IMG/VR virus record: IMGVR_UViG_3300042474_001151
Coordinates: 1-64,000 of that record
Source of the DNA: a virus
Strand: one strand, 5' to 3'
DNA: 64,000 bases
Shown here: piece after piece, positions 57,411 through 64,000 of the stretch
How the letters are laid out: every line of letters begins with the position of its first letter
Position numbering within the stretch: position 1 is the stretch's first letter
Notes under the pieces: model-generated
Database searches by the model: none
Seen by the model: only the letters and a program-made list of their open reading frames with translations
What the model was told of the DNA's origin: nothing
Program-made: the position numbers and the translations under genes

Positions 57411-58166
57411 ATGCCAATAGACGTTAATAGTAATGTGATAAATTCATTAGGTACTAAAATTTTTAATTCCACACAAATTGTTTCGTCTGGATTAGTTTGG
57501 TATTATGATGCGGGAATTGCGGATTCATATGCTGGTAGTGGAACATCTGTTGTGGACCTTACTGGTAATGGAAACAACTCAACATTAAGCGATTTTTCAT
57601 ATGTAAACACATATGGAGGTTCTTTTCAAAATACTACGAGTCGGAATGGGTCTCCAGGTATTCAAGTTCCCTTAACTAATTTTTCAAAATTGGTGGGTAC
57701 TTGTGAATTTTGGGTTAGACCAACAACATATAGTAGTGGAAACGGTATGTTTGTAAATCGTGCCGATGATACAGCTAATGCGAGTGATTGGTGGTGGTTA
57801 GGTATTTGGGATAGTGGTCAGCGTTTATATCTCAGATTAGGTAACAGTGCTGGATGTTGTGGAAATGACAATTCACCTGTTTGGACAGGTGTTCATCCAG
57901 TAAATACATGGGGGCACTATGCCGCTACATGGAATTCAGGTGTTGAATCGAAAATATATTTTAACGGGGTGTTAAATTCAACAGTATCAATTACATCAAT
58001 ACCAAATTCTAACCCATCTTCAACAGGTAGGTGGGGTTTAGGTCATAATACTACCAATTCACAATGGTTAGGACAAATGGGGACATTTAAACATTATAAT
58101 AGAGTATTATCGGCTGCAGAAGTTTTACAAAATTACCAAGCGGATAGACCGAGATTCGGAAAATAA
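57411..58166 (+). CDS. LamG/concanavalin-like lectin-domain protein
   Basis: 251 residues. A short conserved N-terminus (MPIDVNSNVINSLG) shared with the next gene precedes one LamG-like beta-sandwich: VSSGLVWYYDAG, VVDLTGNGNNSTLSD, a WGHYAATWNSGVESKIYFNG core strand and a YNRVLSAAEVLQNY ending. Binding of a glycan is expected for the fold; the ligand is unknown. Presumably displayed on a fibre tip. Confidence 0.8.
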   Translation: MPIDVNSNVINSLGTKIFNSTQIVSSGLVWYYDAGIADSYAGSGTSVVDLTGNGNNSTLSDFSYVNTYGGSFQNTTSRNGSPGIQVPLTNFSKLVGTCEFWVRPTTYSSGNGMFVNRADDTANASDWWWLGIWDSGQRLYLRLGNSAGCCGNDNSPVWTGVHPVNTWGHYAATWNSGVESKIYFNGVLNSTVSITSIPNSNPSSTGRWGLGHNTTNSQWLGQMGTFKHYNRVLSAAEVLQNYQADRPRFGK

Positions 58167-58175
58167 GATAAGACT

Positions 58176-58925
58176 ATGCCATTTGATATAAACGGAAATA
58201 TTTTTAATAGCTTCGATGCTAAATTACACAACTCAACGAGTGTTATTCGTGATGGGTTGGTATGTTACTTAGATGCTGGAAATGCCGAATCATATGGTGG
58301 TAGTGGGTCAACTTGGTACGATTTAAGTGGTAATGGTAATAATGGTAATTTAAATAGTGTCGATTGGTTACCATCAAATGGGGGGATTTTTCAAACAAAC
58401 GGATCTAGTTCAAGTTTTATAGACATACCATCACCCAATTTATCTTCAAGTAATTACACAGTTATTGGTGCTGCAAGATATACAGGATTAGGTGGTAATA
58501 ATAGAGAAAGAATGATTAACGCCAAAAATAATAACTGGTTGATGGGTCATTGGGGTAATAGTGTTTTGAATTATTATGCTGTAGGGTGGGTTAGTAGTGT
58601 TGGTACAGGTGGAACTGATAATAATTGGAGAATATACTCAGCAACAGGAAGAGGAACATATAGTCTATATGAAAATGGGATTTTAAATGTATCAAATACA
58701 AATGGTACCGAAGGTCCAAATGGTCTTACAATTGGTAAAATTGGGTATTCAACGAGTGAAGTTAGTAATGGTCAAGTTGGATTTGTATTAGTTTATAATA
58801 GAATATTAACTAACCAAGAAATTTTACAAATGTATCAAGTTTTTAGACCACGTTATGAAAGATATTTTGATTGTGGTTACGGATGTCAATTGTATAATTA
58901 CGATCCGGGCTGTACCGCCTGTTAA
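58176..58925 (+). CDS. LamG/concanavalin-like lectin-domain protein, paralogue of the previous gene
   Basis: 249 residues, same plan as the preceding gene: MPFDINGNIFNSFD, DGLVCYLDAGNAESYGGSGS, TWYDLSGNGNNGNLNS and a terminal VYNRILTNQEILQMYQ. It adds a Cys-rich C-terminal tail (CGYGCQLYNYDPGCTAC, five Cys) not present in the other copies. The two genes are tandem duplicates that have diverged, so the phage may carry alternative or combined receptor-binding lectins. Confidence 0.8.
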   Translation: MPFDINGNIFNSFDAKLHNSTSVIRDGLVCYLDAGNAESYGGSGSTWYDLSGNGNNGNLNSVDWLPSNGGIFQTNGSSSSFIDIPSPNLSSSNYTVIGAARYTGLGGNNRERMINAKNNNWLMGHWGNSVLNYYAVGWVSSVGTGGTDNNWRIYSATGRGTYSLYENGILNVSNTNGTEGPNGLTIGKIGYSTSEVSNGQVGFVLVYNRILTNQEILQMYQVFRPRYERYFDCGYGCQLYNYDPGCTAC

Positions 58926-58962
58926 AAACTTTCTTTTTTTTCCACATAACCCATTCCCTAAG

Positions 58963-58970
58963 TATTTATA
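58963..58970 (+). promoter_or_regulatory. Candidate late promoter box TATTTATA with palindrome
   Basis: Exact match in GTATTTATAGTTAA, also found at 46530-46543. A TTATAGTT/AACTATAA inverted repeat overlaps it. ATG at 58987 is 16 nt downstream. Confidence 0.55.
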
Positions 58971-58986
58971 GTTAAACTATAAATTA

Positions 58987-61900
58987 ATGGAATTTTACGG
59001 TTCAATTGACTCGGTTTCAGGTTCGATAACAGCTTCCCTATTTACAGGTTCATTTAAGGGAGATGGTGGAGGTTTATATAACCTTGCAGCATCAGGTGTT
59101 ACAGGTCTAAACCTATCACAAATAGCAAGCGGAAACGCCACAGCATCAATTTCATCAACGGGTTTTACCGTTAATAAAAGTACCCAAATTCAGGGTGATT
59201 TATCCGTTACAGGGTCAATTATTGCAACCAACTACATTGTAAGTTCATCAGTAACTTATATGACTACAAGTTTTGCTAGTGGTTCATCCATGTTTGGTAA
59301 CGATGATAATGATGTACATCAATTTACAGGTTCTGTTCAAATTACGGGTTCAATATCATTAAATGGACAAGCGATTGGTACGGGTAAATTAGACGAAACA
59401 ACGTTTCAATCATATACATCATCAATATCAAGTTCAATTGGTTCATTAAGTTCATCAATTGCTTTAACAGATGTTTCACAAAGTAATAGATTAACAACGA
59501 TTGAAGGTAATTATGCAACGACTGGTAGTAACTTATTTAAAGGTAGTCAAACCATATCTGGTTCAATTATACCATCAGTAGATAATTTATATGATTTAGG
59601 TAGTTCAACATATCAATGGAGAGACGTTTATATCTCTTCAGGGTCATTATATATCGATGGTACCAAAGTATTGGGAAGTACCTCACAGGAACTTACAATT
59701 ACAACTGACACAGGTCAATCAATTAAAATATTAGAGGCAGGTTCGGATTCAATTATATTACAATCTGCGGATGGTGATATCGAATTAAAATCATCAGGTG
59801 GTGGAGATATATTATTTGACCCAACAAACGGTATTATATCAATTAAGGGAACAACACAAATACAAGATGGTTTTAAAATAACTTCATCAGGTGGTAATAG
59901 TATTGTGTTTGGTGATGCAGTAATTGTTAGTGGTTCAATAGATTTAACAGGTAATGTTGACGGTATTGATTTACAATCATTCAGTTCATCGGTATCTGCA
60001 AGTATTAGTTCATTATTAGGTGGAAATACATCATTAAGTACTAGTATTGCAACCACAACTAGTGGATTAAGTTCTAGTATTAGTTCGTTGAGTTCTAGTG
60101 TTGCAACAACAACATCAGGATTAACAAGTACCATAACAAGTGTGAGTTCATCTTTGACATCTTCAATTGGTTCTTTGTCAAGTTCATTGGCAACAATAAC
60201 TAGCGGACTTAGTTCTTCTATTGGAAGTTTATCATCATCAGTTGCAACCACTACATCAGGATTAAGTTCTAGTATTGGTTCTCTATCGTCATCTGTAGCG
60301 ACTACAACATTTAGTTTAAGTTCTAGTATTGAAAGTTTATCTAGTTCAGTTGCAATCACAACAAGTGGACTGACAAGTACAATTACAAGTTTAAGTTCTT
60401 CTTTAACAAGTAGTATTGGAAGTATATCAAGTTCAATTAATTCAACAATTAGTTCGTTAAGTTCATCGGTATCTACAAGTATTGGAGGTTTATCTTCATC
60501 TGTTGCAACAACAACAAGTGAATTAAGTTCTTCTATCGGGTCTCTATCAAGTTCAATCGCAACAACAACTATAGGTGCAAAAAATCGGGTAGATTCAATT
60601 GAAACAACAACAGGTAGTTTGAATACATTTAGTAGCTCAATTAATACTACCATTAAATCTAAATTAGATATTGAATCAGTTATATCTGGTTCGGTACAAG
60701 TTGTTATAACAGGAACAACGGGTTATTCAACTTTTAGTTCTTCTGTCTCAACAAGTATTGGTGCGTTAAGTTCTTCAGTATCAACAACAACATCAGATTT
60801 ATCTTCAAGTATTGGAAGTTTAAGTTCTAGTGTAGCAACTACAACAAGTGGATTAAGTTCTTCTGTGGCCACCACCACAAGTGGATTGAGTTCTAGTATT
60901 GGTTCGTTAAGTTCTAGTATTGCAACAACAACATTAGAAACAAAAAATCGGGTCGATTCCATTGAATCAAAAACTGGTAGCTATGCAACAACCGGTTCAA
61001 ATATATTTCAGGGTATTCAAACAATCACAGGTTCGTTGTATATTTCACAAAACTTAATTGTACAAGGTTCATCATCTTTAGAAAATATAACAGCATCAGC
61101 CGTTAGTATTGGTACGAATAAAATTATACTAAATTCGGACACACCTGCAATTAGATATGCGGGTATTTCCGTTTTTGATTCTGGGTCAACAAACGTCACT
61201 GCGTCCTTGTTTTATGACTCACTAACAAACAATTGGAAATTCCAACATTCAGATGTTGGAACCGATGACGCAAGTATTTTATTATATGGGCCGTTAGGTA
61301 CAGGTATCGATAACACACAAACACTAGTTGGAAATTTTTTAACCAAGGTTGAGGACAATGGACACGGACACCATTTAACCACTTCAAGTATCTTTGATAA
61401 TGGAAGTAAAATTAGTCTAAAGAATAATACAGAAATTACAGGTTCATTAATTGTTGCAGGCGGTAATAAAATAACAGTAAATGGTGTTGGTGGTGATGAA
61501 GGTGGTGAAATTTTATTAGGTAAGGCATCAACCAACACAACACTTGCGGGTGAAGGTGTAACAATAGATGTTTGGCAAAATAGATTGAGATTTTTTGAAC
61601 AAGGTGGTAATGCGAGAGGTGCTTATATTGATATCTCATCATTAGCTAATGGTGTTGGGACTAACTTATTAGACACCGCAGCAACCGCATCGTATGTTGA
61701 ATATTCTAACGTCGCAAATAAACCTACATTAGTTTCTGGTTCTTCACAAATTACGTTTAGTGGAATAAGTGGTTTACCAACATTAATATCAGGTTCATCT
61801 CAAATTGATTTAACCGGTACAACAAACTACGCTAGTGGTATATTAACAAGATTAAATGCGGTAGGAGTATTCTCAGGTTCATCACAAGTTACACACGATT

Positions 61901-63711
61901 CAACAACAGGATACGTTGCAAATAGACATATTGACCACACCGCAGTATCGATTAGTGCAGGTAATGGTTTGAGTGGAGGCGGTGATATCTCAACAACACG
62001 GACACTTACATTAGATACTGGTTCTGTACATTTCTTAGATGGGGTTAAAAAAGAATTAAATACCGAAGGGGTTGTGTCGGGTTCTTCACAAGTATTAGCT
62101 GGAACAACAATACATTCAGGTTCATTCTTTAATAACATATCAGTTGTATCGGGATCGGCACAAATATCTTTTAATGGAATTACAGATAAACCAACATTGG
62201 TTTCTGGTTCAAGTCAAATAACATATAGTGGTATATCTAGTATTCCAAGTGGAATAGTATCAGGTTCATCTCAAATTGATTTAACCGGTACAACAAACTA
62301 CGCTAGTGGTATATTAACAAGATTAAATGCTGTTGGTGTATTCTCAGGCTCAGCACAAGTTACATTATCATCCACAACTGGATATGGTTCTGTTTTAAAT
62401 CAAGCGGTTCTAACATCAAGTTCACCTACATTTGCAGGATTAACTAACAACGGAACATATACCCAAGCAACGACATCAACACAACCACTAACAATTAATG
62501 GTGATAGTGGAGATACAAATGGGTTATTTAGAATTCAAATGGATAGTGTTAGTGATTCATTTGCTTCGGGAGCAAGAACATATTTGGGAGATGGTGGTAT
62601 TGATATATTTTTAGGTACTAGCAATAGTTCATATACACCATCAAATACATATATAGCCTTAAATCATAGTGGTGAAATATCTATGGGTGCTGGTTCGGCA
62701 AACAAACACTTCACTTTATCAACTAGTGGAAATTTAACTATTAGTGGTACTATTGGTGCATCAAACTTTAGCGGAAGTTCATCGGGAACAAATACTGGTG
62801 ATCAAACATTAAGTGGTTTAGGAGGATTAAGTAATAATACGGACTCAGAACAAACAATAGGAGGTAGAGCATATTATTTTAATAGTGGTGCGGGAAGAAT
62901 GAACGCAGACCCAAGATGGAACGAAAGTGGATATGACGCGGATTTAGGGTGTCTACACTTATGGTCTTGGACTGCTGCTGGTGTTGCTTATGGTAGGGCA
63001 GGTATTGCATTCTATAACGACAACGCATATCAATATTTAACAACAAAAAGTAACACAACTGGTTTATTTGTTAATAATAGTTTGATAGCAACTGCCGGAA
63101 GTACCCCAACTTTTGCGGGATTATCGTCTAATGGAACAATAACAATAACCAGCGGAACACCAACAGGTGCGGCATCTAACAATGCTAATTCATATTTGAG
63201 GATAGACTCCGCGGCAAATCAATATATTGAATTAAGAACGAATGCAAGTGCAACTGGTGCGATGCAGGGAATGTTATTTACTGATAACGGTGTAAACGGT
63301 TTTATTGGATTTAAAGAATATACTGGAGGGGCTAATTATGGTGAAGCAATACACATTTCAGTTACAGATTATAGCTCAAGTGATGCTGGTAATGGTATTT
63401 ATCTTGGTGCGTCATCAAATAACGCAAACGGAGTAACAACACCTTGGTTTTCAATTAGAGGTGGTACTTCATATTTTTACGGAAATGTTTTACCTGATAC
63501 AAATAATTCAAGAAATTTAGGTTCTGCATCATTTGGATGGGCAAACGTTTATACAAACGACTTACACTTAAGTAACATGAATAAACCTGAAGGTAATGAT
63601 GTTGACGGAACAAATGGTAACTGGACAATTCAAGAAGGTGCCGAACAATTATACATCATAAATAATAATAATGGAAAGAAATACAAAATAGATTTAACAG
63701 AAATTATTTAA
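58987..63711 (+). CDS. Long tail fibre protein
   Basis: 1574 residues. N-terminus MEFYGSIDSVSGSITASLFTG. The rod holds the shared segment with the 835-residue fibre (about 200-330) and long 18-residue Ser/Thr repeats (about 335-550 and 580-650). The display module follows at about 690 (VQGSSSLENITASAVSIGTN). The C-terminal third holds SGSSQIDLTGTTNYASG repeats, including an exact 73-nt direct repeat. It ends with the fibre motif NLGSASFGWANVYTNDLHLS and WTIQEGAEQLYIINNNNGKK. No S74 chaperone. Probably a trimeric fibre or side-tail fibre. Confidence 0.8.
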   Translation: MEFYGSIDSVSGSITASLFTGSFKGDGGGLYNLAASGVTGLNLSQIASGNATASISSTGFTVNKSTQIQGDLSVTGSIIATNYIVSSSVTYMTTSFASGSSMFGNDDNDVHQFTGSVQITGSISLNGQAIGTGKLDETTFQSYTSSISSSIGSLSSSIALTDVSQSNRLTTIEGNYATTGSNLFKGSQTISGSIIPSVDNLYDLGSSTYQWRDVYISSGSLYIDGTKVLGSTSQELTITTDTGQSIKILEAGSDSIILQSADGDIELKSSGGGDILFDPTNGIISIKGTTQIQDGFKITSSGGNSIVFGDAVIVSGSIDLTGNVDGIDLQSFSSSVSASISSLLGGNTSLSTSIATTTSGLSSSISSLSSSVATTTSGLTSTITSVSSSLTSSIGSLSSSLATITSGLSSSIGSLSSSVATTTSGLSSSIGSLSSSVATTTFSLSSSIESLSSSVAITTSGLTSTITSLSSSLTSSIGSISSSINSTISSLSSSVSTSIGGLSSSVATTTSELSSSIGSLSSSIATTTIGAKNRVDSIETTTGSLNTFSSSINTTIKSKLDIESVISGSVQVVITGTTGYSTFSSSVSTSIGALSSSVSTTTSDLSSSIGSLSSSVATTTSGLSSSVATTTSGLSSSIGSLSSSIATTTLETKNRVDSIESKTGSYATTGSNIFQGIQTITGSLYISQNLIVQGSSSLENITASAVSIGTNKIILNSDTPAIRYAGISVFDSGSTNVTASLFYDSLTNNWKFQHSDVGTDDASILLYGPLGTGIDNTQTLVGNFLTKVEDNGHGHHLTTSSIFDNGSKISLKNNTEITGSLIVAGGNKITVNGVGGDEGGEILLGKASTNTTLAGEGVTIDVWQNRLRFFEQGGNARGAYIDISSLANGVGTNLLDTAATASYVEYSNVANKPTLVSGSSQITFSGISGLPTLISGSSQIDLTGTTNYASGILTRLNAVGVFSGSSQVTHDSTTGYVANRHIDHTAVSISAGNGLSGGGDISTTRTLTLDTGSVHFLDGVKKELNTEGVVSGSSQVLAGTTIHSGSFFNNISVVSGSAQISFNGITDKPTLVSGSSQITYSGISSIPSGIVSGSSQIDLTGTTNYASGILTRLNAVGVFSGSAQVTLSSTTGYGSVLNQAVLTSSSPTFAGLTNNGTYTQATTSTQPLTINGDSGDTNGLFRIQMDSVSDSFASGARTYLGDGGIDIFLGTSNSSYTPSNTYIALNHSGEISMGAGSANKHFTLSTSGNLTISGTIGASNFSGSSSGTNTGDQTLSGLGGLSNNTDSEQTIGGRAYYFNSGAGRMNADPRWNESGYDADLGCLHLWSWTAAGVAYGRAGIAFYNDNAYQYLTTKSNTTGLFVNNSLIATAGSTPTFAGLSSNGTITITSGTPTGAASNNANSYLRIDSAANQYIELRTNASATGAMQGMLFTDNGVNGFIGFKEYTGGANYGEAIHISVTDYSSSDAGNGIYLGASSNNANGVTTPWFSIRGGTSYFYGNVLPDTNNSRNLGSASFGWANVYTNDLHLSNMNKPEGNDVDGTNGNWTIQEGAEQLYIINNNNGKKYKIDLTEII
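59992..60640 (+). repeat. 18-residue Ser/Thr-rich repeats, array B
   Basis: Longest array, units GLSSSIGSLSSSVATTTS with drift (ASITSGL, TSTITSLSSSLTSS). Synonymous codon use differs among copies. Confidence 0.85.
60730..60930 (+). repeat. 18-residue Ser/Thr-rich repeats, array C
   Basis: A second short array after an SSINTTIKSKLD linker, same unit as arrays A and B. Confidence 0.8.
61787..61859 (+). repeat. 73-nt exact direct repeat, copy 1
   Basis: Identical to 62258-62330, 471 nt (157 codons) downstream and in frame. Encodes the SGSSQIDLTGTTNYASGIL segment. Confidence 0.95.
62258..62330 (+). repeat. 73-nt exact direct repeat, copy 2
   Basis: Identical in all 73 positions to copy 1; flanking bases differ on both sides. 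Confidence 0.95.
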
Positions 63712-63712
63712 T

Positions 63713-64000
63713 ATGGCAGTATATGGTAACGGTGAATTATTTCGGATATATACACACGATGGAAGCACAAAAGAAAGGGCAGCACCATCTTTAAATCATT
63801 TGGTTGAAATAGGAATTTCAACGAATGGCTTTTATTGGGTCAATCCAAGTTTAGGTTCAACAACACCAATTTATATTTATGTGAATTTCACATATAGAAC
63901 AAAAGAAGCGTGGGCTTTAGTACTCTCAAATAGAATTAATACAACAGGTGTTGCTAATAGTACAACAACCCCTGATGGTGTGAATAGTACATCTTCACAA
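63713..64000 (+). CDS. Fibrinogen-C-like virion protein, 3' end outside window
   Basis: The ATG at 63713 follows the fibre stop by one base; 96 codons stay open to the window end. After MAVYGNGELFRIYTHDG, the segment HLVEIGISTNGFYWVNPS followed by PIYIYVNFTYRTKEAW resembles the start of fibrinogen-like globular domains (GxxxNGxYWIxP, yVyCD), a receptor- and sugar-binding fold. Incomplete, so the domain assignment is tentative. Probably another adhesin of the fibre block. Confidence 0.6.
   Translation, partial: MAVYGNGELFRIYTHDGSTKERAAPSLNHLVEIGISTNGFYWVNPSLGSTTPIYIYVNFTYRTKEAWALVLSNRINTTGVANSTTTPDGVNSTSSQ

Noticed and set aside
59715-60653. A 312-codon reverse-strand open frame
   Set aside because: It is antisense to the Ser/Thr repeat array of the long fibre; the repeated codons exclude stops in that frame and the product is a Leu/Val/Asp repeat with no family. 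Similar shadows at 47638, 54794 and 60723 are explained the same way.
42104-64000. A diversity-generating retroelement acting on the fibre genes
   Set aside because: No reverse transcriptase gene, template repeat or adenine-specific variation pattern was found; the repeats differ at all base types.
1-64000. tRNA genes, integrase, transposase or attachment sites
   Set aside because: No cloverleaf-like segment in the short gaps and no recombinase motif in any open frame; all gaps over 100 nt are accounted for.

Overview
The window is a continuous stretch of an AT-rich tailed bacteriophage genome (Caudoviricetes) whose host is most likely a member of the Bacteroidota. The phage evidence is the packed, mostly co-directional gene layout with 1 to 17 nt overlaps, several very long virion/tail-fibre genes, and T4-style replication and recombination genes (gp46/gp47-like, RuvC-like resolvase, DnaG-type primase). 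The host evidence is the SprB-type adhesin repeats in a virion protein, a histone H1/Hc1-like protein of the Bacteroidota kind, host-type TTTG-N19-TAnnTTTG promoters, and the near absence of Shine-Dalgarno sequences. Tail type cannot be decided from this window because no sheath, tube or capsid gene is recognisable. The standard bacterial code fits all genes; no tRNA, CRISPR array, integrase or transposase was found.

Layout. (1) 1-18682: virion genes, including four proteins with long Thr-Pro tracts; the 2367-residue protein at 4130-11233 combines an internal hydrophobic segment, a 51-residue tandem repeat, cadherin-like repeats and SprB-like repeats. (2) 18722-27534: nucleic-acid module with RuvC-like resolvase, a structured intergenic RNA, primase, RecB/Cas4-type nuclease, gp47- and gp46-like SbcD/SbcC pair, a reverse-strand DnaQ-like exonuclease, and a divergent ClpP protease. 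(3) 27587-31908: envelope proteins (possible lysis cassette), a sigma-70 family factor, and a large membrane/coiled-coil protein with a probable frameshift site. (4) 31918-38587: amidase-like protein, probable structural or assembly proteins, a histone H1-like protein, many small proteins, two reverse-strand genes and a papain-fold-like protein. (5) 38646-42023: Dam methylase, NusG-like factor, AAA+ ATPase, thioredoxin and glutaredoxin. (6) 42104-64000: tail-fibre block of modular Ser/Thr/Gly-rich fibres, one with a C-terminal peptidase S74 chaperone, interleaved with three single-domain LamG-like proteins and a fibrinogen-like protein cut by the window end.

Regulation. Two start-proximal motif classes stand out. 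Bacteroidota-type promoters (TTTG-N19-TATCTTTA, TATATTTG and close variants) lie before the sigma factor, ClpP/exonuclease, histone and methylase genes. A second 8-mer, TATTTATA, lies just upstream of most virion and fibre genes, often exactly 4 nt before the ATG; it is the reverse complement of the T4 late promoter -10 box and is a candidate late promoter. The sigma factor and NusG-like protein are plausible actors in that switch. Factor-independent terminators are visible at about 19417, 27538, 42027 and 45681, and a long hairpin at 25980 separates converging genes.
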